Positions 17,901 through 25,535 of a stretch of 64,000 nt of DNA are shown piece after piece. Below the pieces are notes generated by a model that did not search any database, was not told where the DNA came from, and saw only the letters and a list, made by a program, of their open reading frames with translations. The translations under genes and the position numbers were made by a program. Source of the stretch: Methylorubrum populi (lineage in GTDB: Bacteria; Pseudomonadota; Alphaproteobacteria; Rhizobiales; Beijerinckiaceae); assembly GCF_002355515.1 (NCBI RefSeq), contig NZ_AP014809.1, positions 372,001-436,000 of the forward strand. The letters are read 5' to 3'. How positions within the stretch are numbered: position 1 is the first letter of the stretch; each line of letters opens with the position of its first letter.

Positions 17901-18744
17901 CGGGCGCGAGGCCGTGGCCGCCCTGCTCGCCGTCCCGGCCGAGATACGGGCGGCGCTGCGGACCCAGCTCGAGCGGCTCGCCCGCGAGGAGGCCGAAGCA
18001 GCCACCGCCCTCGCCACACGCCGCGCCGATGTCGAGACCCTGAGCACCGAGGTCGAGATCGACGTTCCCGCCGCCCAGGCCGAAGCGACGCGGCTTGCCG
18101 AAGCCACGGCACAGGCGCAGCAGCGCCTCGGCGCCCTCGACGCGGAGCTGCGACGGGATGAGGCCGCCCGCGCCAAGGCGGCCGATCTCGCGCGGGAGAT
18201 CGAGGTGGCGAAGACGGAGCTTGCGACCTGGCAGCGGGTCGAGGAAGCGATCGGCTCGGCCGGCGGCGACCGTTTCCGCCGCTTCGCGCAAGGTGTGACG
18301 CTCGATCACCTCGTGCATCTCGCCAACGATCAGCTCAAGGGCTTGAGCCCCCGCTACCGCCTCGCCCGCAGTGCGGGCGCCGATCTCGCCCTCCATGTCG
18401 TGGACCGCGACATGGGCGACGAGCGCCGTGCGACCCGCAGCCTGTCCGGCGGCGAACGCTTCCTCGTGTCGCTCGCCCTGGCGCTTGCCCTCTCGGGGCT
18501 TGAGGGGCGGCAGGCCTTCGTCGACACGCTGTTCATCGACGAGGGCTTCGGCTCGCTCGATGCCGAGACCCTGGACATGGCGGTGGATGCCCTTGAGACG
18601 CTTCAGGGCCGCGGCCGCAAGGTCGGCGTCATCACCCACGTGGCGGGGATGATGGAGCGCATCGCCGTGCAGATCCGCGTGGAGAAGCGCGGCTCCGGGC
18701 GCAGCGTGGTCCGCGTGGTGGATCGCGGCGCTGCCGTCGTCTGA
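14998..18744 (+). CDS. sbcC: exonuclease SbcCD subunit C (SMC-like ATPase)
   Basis: This is the Rad50-type ATPase partner of SbcD. The 1248-residue protein has the N-terminal Walker A (GETGAGKST, ~residues 36-44), the Q-loop region (LLAQGEFDAFL), and two long Ala/Glu/Arg-rich coiled-coil arms (~200-600 and ~640-1090). A zinc hook, CPVC, sits at residues 613-616 at the apex. The ABC signature LSGGERF is at ~1150 and Walker B with the D-loop (FIDEGFGSLDAETL) at ~1180. All functional elements are intact, and the length is somewhat above E. coli SbcC. It is translated with sbcD. A 7-bp inverted repeat lies 32 bases after the stop. Confidence 0.93.
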   Translation: MRILAIRGENLASLAAPFAVDLASEPLGATGLFAITGETGAGKSTILDALCLALYGRYPRVAVTRREDVPDPGGESLSASDGRAILRRGAGSGFAEVDFIGRDGIAYRVGWEAYRARNKPTGKLQVERRRLHRLDDGSAVAAGKTQVLDKVVALTDLTFDQFRRTVLLAQGEFDAFLLAAEGERAELLEKITGTVIYSEISKRVHLGYEEHRRAVEALEVRQGEIGLLDAAGVQAREAERAERLAEVAAWRAAQAAVERTLEAARRIEAARSALARAEERAAAARAASEAAAPDRMRSAELEAVEPLRGRAEALEEAVRERVAAQAHVQTVADRVAEARAGAEAAEAQRTEASAADEAAEAVFKSFGPLWDQAAKLDEAIAHAEREAEGAAQAAVRSAEAAEATGAALAVLDRRLAEARQARDAAAGRLAADQSHGILAERGEDFARRIRERARLRGQAEMAAQEAAARRAEIAACDGEAENGAARLAALRARREALAATRTAREAALDALAEPAVQTRAIALEGLLDALRDAYALAQRHGTALADRAAASEVETEAGAAFAEAAARFAAEERALQEAGIRRAEIAPLAELAQESASREAARLRSLLVEGVPCPVCGGLDHPHAHGSDDALGRLAEELRTRRAELDARISTHQTARDRARGDAAAAEGRHDDAQERGAAAAEAAASTAARYRAGLPVLMTALDASGLAVTLPPEPDLSRLGEAGAAARAERDASQRTLAAARALRGEIDELIRDRDTLDVQIETQTRGLDALAHRRAEAALAAERAEGHNASLLQRMMDLAAEMGPALTAADLSPSDLDRAPEACLDRILALGRDYAALRTQHASLDAQCVALSPERAAAAALSDTEARSAAKARTDAAERQARLIEARTARAGLLGGEATGPHRTRLNNERRAARETLQAAQAASAEAARALTGAVTEAAAAAAALERATARHEAAETAFAQACGERGREAVAALLAVPAEIRAALRTQLERLAREEAEAATALATRRADVETLSTEVEIDVPAAQAEATRLAEATAQAQQRLGALDAELRRDEAARAKAADLAREIEVAKTELATWQRVEEAIGSAGGDRFRRFAQGVTLDHLVHLANDQLKGLSPRYRLARSAGADLALHVVDRDMGDERRATRSLSGGERFLVSLALALALSGLEGRQAFVDTLFIDEGFGSLDAETLDMAVDALETLQGRGRKVGVITHVAGMMERIAVQIRVEKRGSGRSVVRVVDRGAAVV

Positions 18745-18775
18745 GGCCGTGCAGCCGCTGCTTCGTTCCTAGGCA

Positions 18776-18797
18776 GTGCTGCATCCGGCGGCAGCAC
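18776..18797. repeat. 7-bp inverted repeat between sbcC and the nitrate transporter
   Basis: GTGCTGC (18776-18782) and GCAGCAC (18791-18797) are perfect inverted repeats with an 8-base spacer. It may be the sbcC terminator stem or a regulator site ~50 bases upstream of the sigma-54 promoter. It does not match the usual NtrC box orientation. Confidence 0.4.
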
Positions 18798-18846
18798 GAA
18801 GCGGGCCGCGGGCTTCCGGATACCGCCGCCCTGGCTGGATCCGAGT

Positions 18847-18862
18847 TGGCACGCACTCTGCA
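18847..18862 (+). promoter_or_regulatory. sigma-54-type -24/-12 promoter of the nitrate transporter gene
   Basis: TGGCACGCACTCTGCA has the -24 GG at 18848-18849 and the -12 GC at 18860-18861, exactly ten bases apart. This agrees with the consensus TGGCAC-N5-TTGCA at all but one of the conserved positions. It lies ~150 bases before the transporter start, in the correct direction. RpoN control together with NtrC is usual for nitrate assimilation genes. Confidence 0.7.
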
Positions 18863-19009
18863 TTGATTCCTTCGCTGCCCCCCTGGGCAGCCGGCGGGGC
18901 AACGGCGCCTCGCGCTCGGACGGCGCCGTGTCCGGACACACTCTCCCGCATGAACGGCCCTGCCCGGCTCCGGCCGAGCGGCGCGTCTTCGAGCCCAGCG
19001 AGAACGCCG

Positions 19010-20269
19010 ATGGCTTCCTTCAAGACCGTGATGAAGTCGGGGCATCCCCCGACCCTGTTCGCCGCGTTCCTCTACTTCGATTTCTGCTTCGCGATCTGGG
19101 TCCTCAACGGCGCCATGGGCCCGTTCATCACCGAGACCTACAAGCTCACCCCCGCCCAGACCGGCTTCATGATCTCGCTGCCGATCCTGGCCGGTGCGAT
19201 CATGCGGTTCCCGCTCGGTGTGCTGGCCCAATATATCGGCCGCAAGAACGCGGCCCTGACCGAGATGGGCGTCATCGTGTTGGCGATGGCCTACGGCTTC
19301 TTCTTCGTCTCATCCTACAACGACGTGCTCGCCATGGGCGTGCTGCTCGGCATCGCCGGCGCCTCCTTCGGCGTCGCGCTGTCGCTCGGCTCGGGCTGGT
19401 TCCCGCCGGAACACAAGGGACTGGCCATGGGCATCGCCGGTGCCGGCAATTCCGGCACCGTGCTCGCCGTGCTGTTCGCGCCGCCGCTGGCCCAGGCCTA
19501 TGGCTGGCAGGCGGTCTACGGCTTCGCCGGGATCGTGATGATCGTGCCGATCCTCGTGATGATCTTCCTCGCGAAGGAGCCGCCGGATTGCCACGGCCAG
19601 AGCTTCAAGGAACACGTCTCCTGCCTGTTCACCAAGGATGGCTGGGCCTTTTCGCTGATCTACGTCATCACCTTCGGCGGCTTCATCGGCCTGTCGAACT
19701 TCCTGCCGACCTTCTTCTACGAGCAGTTCGCGGTGACGAAGGTCGAAGCCGGGCGCCTGACGATGCTCGCTGCTCTGATGGGGTCCGGCATCCGGATCCT
19801 CGGCGGCTACTTCGCCGACCGGATGGGCGGCATCCTCGTGCTGTCCCTGGTGCTGCTGGCCGCGATCGGCTCGTTCCTGGCGCTGACCGCGACCCCCTCG
19901 CTCGCCGTGACGACGCTGCTGTTCATGCTGTGCTTTGCCGCGCTCGGTGCCGGCAACGGTGCGCTGTTCCAGCTCGTGCCCCTGCGCTGGCCGACCAACA
20001 CCGCGGTCGCCGGCTCGATGATCGGCGAGGTCGGCGCCCTCGGTGGCGCGATCCTGCCCAACGTCATGGGCTTCTCGAAGGAGTTCACGGGCGGGTTCGC
20101 CTCCGGCTTCGTGGTCTATGCCGTGTTCACGGCCCTTGTGCTCGGCTGCCTGTTCCTGTGGCAGCGCAAGTGGGTCGGCGCCTGGGTCGGTCCCCGCGGC
20201 AAGGTGCTCGAGCAGCCGACCGAGGTGCAGGTGCAGGCCGCTGGCCGGATGGAACCCGCCAGCGCCTGA
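19010..20269 (+). CDS. MFS nitrate/nitrite transporter (NarK/NasA family)
   Basis: This inner-membrane protein has about 12 hydrophobic segments over 419 residues. It would move nitrate and/or nitrite. From the ATG at 19010 it begins MASFKTVMKSGHPPTLFAAFLYFD, followed by FAIWVLNGAMGPF, and carries the nitrate signature region GAGNSGTVLAVLFAPPLAQ in TM5 (~residues 143-160). RFPLGVLAQYIGRKNA follows TM2, as in MFS motif A. The single-domain type without fused partner is common for assimilation. An upstream reading to 18950 or 18776 gives non-membrane sequence and is unlikely. A sigma-54 promoter precedes the gene and a strong terminator follows it. Confidence 0.88.
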   Translation: MASFKTVMKSGHPPTLFAAFLYFDFCFAIWVLNGAMGPFITETYKLTPAQTGFMISLPILAGAIMRFPLGVLAQYIGRKNAALTEMGVIVLAMAYGFFFVSSYNDVLAMGVLLGIAGASFGVALSLGSGWFPPEHKGLAMGIAGAGNSGTVLAVLFAPPLAQAYGWQAVYGFAGIVMIVPILVMIFLAKEPPDCHGQSFKEHVSCLFTKDGWAFSLIYVITFGGFIGLSNFLPTFFYEQFAVTKVEAGRLTMLAALMGSGIRILGGYFADRMGGILVLSLVLLAAIGSFLALTATPSLAVTTLLFMLCFAALGAGNGALFQLVPLRWPTNTAVAGSMIGEVGALGGAILPNVMGFSKEFTGGFASGFVVYAVFTALVLGCLFLWQRKWVGAWVGPRGKVLEQPTEVQVQAAGRMEPASA

Positions 20270-20299
20270 CGCCGAGGCTGCATCGATGCGTGATCGGAC

Positions 20300-20328
20300 C
20301 GGGGGCCTCCAGGCCCCCGTTTCCGTTT
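20300..20328 (+). terminator. terminator hairpin after the nitrate transporter
   Basis: CGGGGGCC (20300-20307) pairs with GGCCCCCG (20312-20319) around a TCCA loop, and TTTCCGTTT follows. It lies 31 bases after the stop and before the convergent comF end. Confidence 0.75.
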
Positions 20329-20356
20329 CAGCCGGCGCTCTCGCGCGGCGAAAGGG

Positions 20357-21124
20357 TCAGATCCCCTCCCGCGTCACCGTCGCGAAGGTCAACAGATCGA
20401 CGTTCACGGCCCCGGCGCGCAGCAGCACGCGGGCGGCGGCATTGCCCGTCGCGCCGGTCGTGGTGACGTCGTCGATGAGAAGGAGACGCCGGCCGGCGAT
20501 CCGCGCGCGACCGGCTTCGGTGACGCGGAAGGCGCCTTGCAGATTCTCAGCGCGCTGGTGGCGCGTCAGTCCGACCTGGGGTCGGGTCGCCTTGACACGG
20601 GCGAGCGCGCGCAGGTCGCAAGGCTTACCCCTGCGCCGTCCGATTTCGCGCGCCAGCACGGCCGATTGATTGAAGCGCCGCCGCCAAAGCCGCAGGCCGT
20701 GCAGCGGCACCGGCACGACGAGGTCCGCCTCGTCCAGCAATTCGCTCCCTGCGGCCGCCATCATGCGGGCCATCGTCCGGCCGAGGTCGAGGCGATCGTT
20801 GTATTTGAGGCGGTGGACGAGATCGCGCGCCGTACCGTCATAGACGGCGACCGCCCGGGCGCGTCCGAAGACCGGAGGCTCGGCGATGGCGCCGGGCGAG
20901 ATCAGGCTGCCGATCCCGAGATCGAGGGCGAAGGGGGTGCCGAGCCGCTCGCAATAGGGGCGCTCGATCAGACGAAGCCCGCTCCAGCAGGCGGCGCAGA
21001 GAGCGTGGGGCTGTCCCGTGGCCGCCCCGCAGGCGACGCAGGTGGGCGGATAGATCAGCCCGATGGCGGACGCGGCGAGGCGATGCAGCCCCTGCCGCAG
21101 GACGAGAAGTCCGGTTGCCGCCAC
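20357..21124 (-). CDS. comF: ComF-family phosphoribosyltransferase-like protein
   Basis: This 255-residue cytoplasmic protein is of ComF/GntX type, linked to DNA uptake or use of external DNA in other bacteria. It has an N-terminal zinc-ribbon-like Cys pair set (CVACGAA and CAACW, residues ~25-45) and a C-terminal PRTase fold with the PRPP-binding loop LLLIDDVTTTGAT (~205-217). VVPVPLHGLRLWRRRFNQS is the family hallmark in the middle. In many alphaproteobacteria comF sits beside a methyltransferase gene of the type found here at 21577. Confidence 0.88.
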   Translation of the reverse strand: MAATGLLVLRQGLHRLAASAIGLIYPPTCVACGAATGQPHALCAACWSGLRLIERPYCERLGTPFALDLGIGSLISPGAIAEPPVFGRARAVAVYDGTARDLVHRLKYNDRLDLGRTMARMMAAAGSELLDEADLVVPVPLHGLRLWRRRFNQSAVLAREIGRRRGKPCDLRALARVKATRPQVGLTRHQRAENLQGAFRVTEAGRARIAGRRLLLIDDVTTTGATGNAAARVLLRAGAVNVDLLTFATVTREGI

Positions 21125-21153
21125 CGACGGCCGGTCGCTTTGGGACGGCGCCG

Positions 21154-21381
21154 TCAGCGGGCGTTGCCGTCCCGGTCGCCCTGCCGCGTCGCCTTGTCCT
21201 TCTTGTTCGCCTCATGCCGTCCGATGGCGCATCCGGCCGCGGCGCCGACAACGCCGTGCCCGGCCATGTGCCCGGCAATTCCACCCACGACGGCGCCCTT
21301 CAGGCAGCCCTTCGCTTCCGCGGTTCCTGCCAGCGCGACGGCGGCAAGGATCAGAGCGGCGCGGATCACAATCCGAGTCAT
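21154..21381 (-). CDS. small exported gly-zipper protein
   Basis: This predicted 75-residue protein begins with a signal peptide (IVIRAALILAAVALAGTAEA). A glycine/alanine zipper follows (GAVVGGIAGHMAGHGVVGAAAG, split by His), flanked by two Cys, and it ends in a charged tail (RHEANKKDKATRQGDRDG). Such segments insert in or lie on membranes. The start at 21381 is chosen because AAGAGG lies ~6 bases upstream. A reading from 21489 would add a basic stretch before the signal peptide. Function unknown. It lies 29 bases upstream of comF on the same strand. Confidence 0.65.
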   Translation of the reverse strand: MTRIVIRAALILAAVALAGTAEAKGCLKGAVVGGIAGHMAGHGVVGAAAGCAIGRHEANKKDKATRQGDRDGNAR

Positions 21382-21576
21382 CTTCAACCTCTTCGATCGA
21401 CGTGCGAAAACGGGGAGACGCCGATTCCGTTCCGGGTCATTTCGTCGCCGAAAGATCGCGCGCATGACCGGTTGACGAAGTCGCTTCACCCTCGCCGACG
21501 AAGTCTGTTCGGCGCGCGGCTCGGACCGGGTGATTGCCCTGGCCGCAGCGCGCTTCCAGCCCCATCTGCCTATGCG

Positions 21577-22470
21577 ATGAACGAGTCCCCTCCCCTGTTT
21601 GATCCCGCCCTTATTCGCCGACGCATCGCGCGCGCGCGAGAAGCGGGCTATGCCGGCTTTCTCGTCGAGCGGATGGTGGAGGATCTCGAGGACCGCCTCG
21701 CGGCGGTGACGCGATCCTTCGCCCTCGGCCTCGATCTCGGCACGCCCTTACCGGCCCTGTCGGATCGGCTGCGAGCCAGTGGACGAGTCGGGCGAATGAT
21801 CCGCCTCAGCCCGACGGCGGAGCCGGGCCACCCGGTGGTCGGCGATCCCGAATTGCTGCCCTTCGGCCCCACTGCCGGGTTCGACCTTGCCGTATCGGTG
21901 CTGGCGCTCCAGCACGTGAACGATCTGCCCGGTGCCCTGCTGCAGGTGCGCCGGGCGCTCAAGCCGGATGGCCTGCTTCTGGCCGGACTCCTCGGCGGCA
22001 CGTCGCTCACGGAGTTGCGACAGGCCTTCCTCCAGGCGGAGAGCGAGACGGAGGGCGGCGTGAGCCCCCGCGTCGCTCCCTTCGCCGAGCTGCGCGACCT
22101 CGGCGGCCTGCTGCAGCGAGCCGGGTTCGCCCTGCCGGTGGTGGACGCGGAAACGATCACCGTGCGCTACGGCGATCCCTTCTCGCTGATGCGCGACCTG
22201 CGCGCGATGGGCCTGACCAACGCCCTCAGCGACCGCCGCCGCGTGCCGCTGCGGCGCGCCACGCTGATGCGGGCCGCCGCGATCTACGCCGAACGCTTCT
22301 CTGATCCCGACGGACGGCTGCGGGCCACCTTCGAGATCCTGTGGCTTTCAGGCTGGGCACCCCACGAGAGCCAGCAGAAGCCGCTGCGGCCCGGCAGCGC
22401 GAAGGCGCGCCTCGCCGATGCCCTCGGAGCCGCCGAGCACCGGCTGCCGATCGATGGAGAACCCTCATGA
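21577..22470 (+). CDS. SAM-dependent methyltransferase-like protein (NDUFAF5/BioC type)
   Basis: This 297-residue class I methyltransferase-fold protein is close to the C20orf7/NDUFAF5 group, found next to comF in many alphaproteobacteria. It starts LFDPALIRRRIARA, typical for this group. Seen are the SAM-region LDLGTP (~residue 51), the motif-IV-like FDLAVSVLALQHVNDLPG (~103-120), and the post-core LKPDGLLLAGLLGG. In mitochondria the homologue hydroxylates a complex I arginine, and BioC methylates malonyl-ACP. Which applies here is unknown. The ATG at 21577 fits the family start. Its stop overlaps the next gene's ATG (ATGA). Confidence 0.8.
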   Translation: MNESPPLFDPALIRRRIARAREAGYAGFLVERMVEDLEDRLAAVTRSFALGLDLGTPLPALSDRLRASGRVGRMIRLSPTAEPGHPVVGDPELLPFGPTAGFDLAVSVLALQHVNDLPGALLQVRRALKPDGLLLAGLLGGTSLTELRQAFLQAESETEGGVSPRVAPFAELRDLGGLLQRAGFALPVVDAETITVRYGDPFSLMRDLRAMGLTNALSDRRRVPLRRATLMRAAAIYAERFSDPDGRLRATFEILWLSGWAPHESQQKPLRPGSAKARLADALGAAEHRLPIDGEPS

Positions 22471-22823
22471 GGGAGCCGGGTCCGGCCCATCCGATCACCA
22501 TCACGCCACACCGGGGTCCCGTGCGGGTTCGGCTCGACGGCCGGGTCATCGCCGAGACGCGACGGGCGCTGGACCTGTGCGAAGCGGGTTACGAGGCCGT
22601 CCTCTACATCCCGCGCGAGGACGTCGCCGAGAGCGTCCTGGTCCCGAACCCGCGGCGGAGCTACTGCCCGTACAAGGGCGAGGCCTTCTACTTCGATCTC
22701 TCGGCCGGCGGCATTCCGCAGGCCGCGGCGGCGTGGTCGTACGAAAATCCGTATCCGGCGGTAGCGCGGATTCGCGGCCACGTCGCGTTCTATCCGGATC
22801 GGGTCGATACCATCGAGGCGTGA
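22467..22823 (+). CDS. DUF427 domain protein
   Basis: This 118-residue single-domain protein of the DUF427 family has a compact beta fold and no known enzymatic role. Family features include VRVRLDGRVIAET (~residues 20-32), LYIPREDV (~47-54), SYCPYKGEAFYFDL (~66-79) and the end GHVAFYPDRVD. Its ATG overlaps the stop of the methyltransferase gene (ATGA), so the two are translationally coupled. It is convergent with the DUF6880-like gene, with 9 bases between stops. Confidence 0.85.
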   Translation: MREPGPAHPITITPHRGPVRVRLDGRVIAETRRALDLCEAGYEAVLYIPREDVAESVLVPNPRRSYCPYKGEAFYFDLSAGGIPQAAAAWSYENPYPAVARIRGHVAFYPDRVDTIEA

Positions 22824-22832
22824 GGCAGGGCC

Positions 22833-24374
22833 TCACGCCACCACCTGGGACCAGAAACCGCTCTTGCGCCCGTGCGCCTTGCGGAGCTGCGCCAGGTAAT
22901 CGGCGTGGCTCGGCGTGAGCGCGCCGGGCGCGAGGTCGCCGGCCAGTTCGCCGAGCCGCGCCAGGTGTCGGGCACCGTGGCCGTAGGCCGGTGCGCGGGC
23001 GCGCGCGAGGATGTCGTCGACCAGCGCACGATAGAGGATGCTCGCCGCCAGCGGATGGTCCGGCTCCAGCGCTTCGGCGGCCGGAGCCAGCAACTCCCAG
23101 ATCCGGCCGGACCACTCCTCGCGCCGCTCGAGGACGAGCCGCGCGGCGCGGTCCAGGTTGGGCCAGCGGACCAGGAAGTAGAGGCCGCCATGCGGGTCCT
23201 TGCGGTTCGCGGCGTGGGCGAAGGCGCGCTCCAGCGCCTCCTCGTCCTCGAAATCCGGCAGGCGGGCGAGGTAGTCGCGCAGGGCCTGCGGATCGAGGCT
23301 TTTCTCGAAGCGCGACCAGCGCAGGTTCTGCGCCTCGTCCTTCCGGCCGAGGGCGTCGAGAACGCGGATCTCGACTGCTTCCCGCTCACGGTCCGGCCCT
23401 TGGGACTCGACGCTGCCGGCCAGCCAATCCTCACGAGTCGTCAAGGCCGGTCCGCGCTTCTGCTCGCGCCGGATCCAATCGAGTGCCTCCGCGGCGCGGC
23501 CTGCGGTGAGCAGGCGCTCGGCTACGGCGACGCGGTCGGGCCGCTCGGGCGACATCTCCAATTCGAGGGCGATGAACGCGTCGGCGTCGCCGCGGGCATC
23601 GGCGATGACCTGACGCAGGCGGTTCAGACTCAGGCGACGGTAGCGGCGCTCCCAATCCTGACCGGCCGGTCCGATCGCGGCCGGATCCGACCTCGCGCGG
23701 GTCGAGGCGGGAAGCGCCGCGATGGCTTCGACCAGGCGCGCGTCGAGCGGCGCGAGCGCTTCCTGCGGAAGTTTCGGCAGAAGATCGTCCAGCAGGGCAC
23801 CGACGAGGCCGAAGCCGTCGCGCTCGAGACCGTCGAGGGCGCGGGTCGCGAAGCCGAGCGCGTCCTCGGCCGACAGCCCCGTCGCGAGGCCCGCGGCGGC
23901 CTCGGCGGCCGCCTCGTAGACTGCGTGGACCTGACCGTTGGAATCGTCCACCCGCTCCAGCGTCGCGTCCGCACTTCGGAGGAAGCGCAGCAGCCGGTCG
24001 AGGGCCATCTCGGGATCGAGCGGCTTCAGGTCGGCGAGGATGGTCGCCAGCGTGGCGTCGAGGTCGGCGGCGAAGGCCCTGCGCTTCTGCCAGTCGATGT
24101 AGCCGCGCGCCTTCTCAAGCGCCGAGAGACGGCGGTCGATCATCGCCGCCACCCTGTCCGGCCCCTGGAGCGCGGCGAGCGCGGCAGTCACCCGCTTCTT
24201 GAATGCGGCGCTCTGGCCGATCTCCTCGAGGATCAGGGCGATCAGCCGCTCCTGGCTGAGGGCCGCGAGGCTTTCCGCGGTCGGCGTGGTGCTTCGGGAC
24301 TTTCGTGGCTTCGCGTCGACCGGCGCCGTCGTCGACGCCGCGCTCTCGACTGCCGCCTTTGCCCGTCGCGCCAT
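22833..24374 (-). CDS. large helical cytoplasmic protein, DUF6880-like
   Basis: This 513-residue protein is predicted almost wholly alpha-helical and rich in Ala, Leu, Arg and Glu. A basic N-terminal tail (ARRAKAAVES, then KPRKSRSTT) is followed by a domain with LSQERLIALILEEIGQS and TPR-like helical pairs through the middle (e.g. AERLLTAGRAAEALDWI). The C-terminus has YLAQLRKAHGRKSGFW. It resembles proteins annotated as DUF6880 in Methylobacterium; the family name is from memory and moderately sure. No catalytic motif or membrane segment is seen. Confidence 0.65.
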   Translation of the reverse strand: MARRAKAAVESAASTTAPVDAKPRKSRSTTPTAESLAALSQERLIALILEEIGQSAAFKKRVTAALAALQGPDRVAAMIDRRLSALEKARGYIDWQKRRAFAADLDATLATILADLKPLDPEMALDRLLRFLRSADATLERVDDSNGQVHAVYEAAAEAAAGLATGLSAEDALGFATRALDGLERDGFGLVGALLDDLLPKLPQEALAPLDARLVEAIAALPASTRARSDPAAIGPAGQDWERRYRRLSLNRLRQVIADARGDADAFIALELEMSPERPDRVAVAERLLTAGRAAEALDWIRREQKRGPALTTREDWLAGSVESQGPDREREAVEIRVLDALGRKDEAQNLRWSRFEKSLDPQALRDYLARLPDFEDEEALERAFAHAANRKDPHGGLYFLVRWPNLDRAARLVLERREEWSGRIWELLAPAAEALEPDHPLAASILYRALVDDILARARAPAYGHGARHLARLGELAGDLAPGALTPSHADYLAQLRKAHGRKSGFWSQVVA

Positions 24375-24405
24375 CGTTCCCGTTCCTCTGCGGGCTCGGG
24401 CCCGG

Positions 24406-24822
24406 TCAGGGTCCGAGCAGGTCGATCAGGAAGGGGATCAGCGGCAGGTCGGCCGGCGGCATCGGCAGGTCGCGCAACGCCCCCGGGCGCACCCAGCGGA
24501 GCGCCTGCGCCTCCCGTGACTGCGGATTCCCGTCCCAGCGTCGGCAGATGTAGAGCGGCATCAGCAGGTGGAAATCCGGATAGGCGTGGCTCGCGAAGGT
24601 GAGCGGCGCGAGACATGGCTCCTTCACCGTGATGCCGAGCTCTTCCGCGAGCTCACGGATCAGGGTCTCCTCCGGCCGCTCGCCGGGCTCGACCTTGCCG
24701 CCGGGGAACTCCCAGAGGCCGGCCAGCGCCTTGCCCTCTGGCCGCTGCGCCATCAGCACCCGGCCGTCGGCATCGACCAGGGCCGCCGCGACGACGAGCA
24801 GGAGCCTGACGGGGACGCTCAT
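24406..24822 (-). CDS. mutT: 8-oxo-dGTP diphosphatase (MutT, Nudix hydrolase)
   Basis: This 138-residue Nudix hydrolase cleans the nucleotide pool of oxidised dGTP. The Nudix box is complete as G-x5-E-x7-REL-x-EEL-GI, starting GGKVEPGE (~residues 41-63). RPEGKALAGLWEFPG precedes it, the pattern that defines the MutT subgroup. The ATG overlaps the stop of the SIMPL gene (ATGA), making it the last gene of an argJ-SIMPL-mutT run. In many alphaproteobacteria mutT lies close to argJ. Confidence 0.9.
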   Translation of the reverse strand: MSVPVRLLLVVAAALVDADGRVLMAQRPEGKALAGLWEFPGGKVEPGERPEETLIRELAEELGITVKEPCLAPLTFASHAYPDFHLLMPLYICRRWDGNPQSREAQALRWVRPGALRDLPMPPADLPLIPFLIDLLGP

Positions 24823-25535
24823 CGGCCGATCGCGAACACGGCTTCGACTTCCGCCGAAGTCTCGATCGAACCGGCTTCAACCGGCACGGCGGTGCGGCCA
24901 CGGGACGGGGCCGCCTTCATCGCCAGACCGTAGGGCGCGGGGCGAGGCGCCTCGGCTCGCGGCGGCGAGTCGATCGAGATCACGGTGCCGAGCTTGACGC
25001 CGGTCGCCTCGGCGATGCGCTCCGCCTGCGCCTTGGCATCCTTCACGGCAGCGACCTGCACAGCGGCATCCGCCGCGGCCGGGTCGCGCAGGCCGAAGCT
25101 GATCCCCTGGATCCGGTTGGCCCCCGAATCGAGGGTGCGCCGCATCAGTTCGCCGAGCTTGCCCATCTCCGCCAGCCGCACCCGCACGCGGTTGCTCGCC
25201 GTGTACCCTTCCTCGCGCTCACCCATCGTGCCGTCGGGCAGCCGGACGTTCTTGATCCGCGGCTGAAGGGTGATCGCGGAGGTGCCGATATCGGCCTCCG
25301 CCACGCCCATTTCCTTGGCCGTCGCGACGATGCCCTTCGCGGCCTGACTCGCGGCATCCAGGGCGGCGGCCGGCGTCGCGCCGCGGCTCTCGACGCCGAT
25401 CTCGACGGAGGCGAAGTCCGGCGCGACCTCCTGCGAGGCCCGGCCGATCACCCGGATCCGGCCGGGCTCGTCATCGGCCGCGGCCGGCGCCACGGCGAGG
25501 AGCAGAAGGGCGCCTGCGAGCGCGAAAGACTTCAC
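24819..25535 (-). CDS. periplasmic SIMPL-domain (DUF541) protein
   Basis: This 238-residue product from a GTG at 25535 has a signal peptide ([19 protein letters not shown]). One SIMPL/DUF541 domain follows: [18 protein letters not shown], then SAITLQPRI and [12 protein letters not shown]. The family (YggE, BP26) is periplasmic and linked to oxidative stress, and BP26 forms channel-like rings. The GTG overlaps the argJ stop (GTGA), and its own stop overlaps the mutT ATG, so all three genes are likely translated as one unit. The longer open frame to 25793 is out-of-frame argJ. Confidence 0.85.
   Translation of the reverse strand: MKSFALAGALLLLAVAPAAADDEPGRIRVIGRASQEVAPDFASVEIGVESRGATPAAALDAASQAAKGIVATAKEMGVAEADIGTSAITLQPRIKNVRLPDGTMGEREEGYTASNRVRVRLAEMGKLGELMRRTLDSGANRIQGISFGLRDPAAADAAVQVAAVKDAKAQAERIAEATGVKLGTVISIDSPPRAEAPRPAPYGLAMKAAPSRGRTAVPVEAGSIETSAEVEAVFAIGR

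Noticed and set aside
14845..18639. 1264-codon open frame on the minus strand
   Set aside because: It mirrors sbcC. Low-complexity Gly/Arg/Leu product, no domain.
18776..18797. NtrC binding site
   Set aside because: The arms read GTGC...GCAC, the reverse of the usual GCAC...GTGC order, and the spacing differs. Kept only as a dyad.
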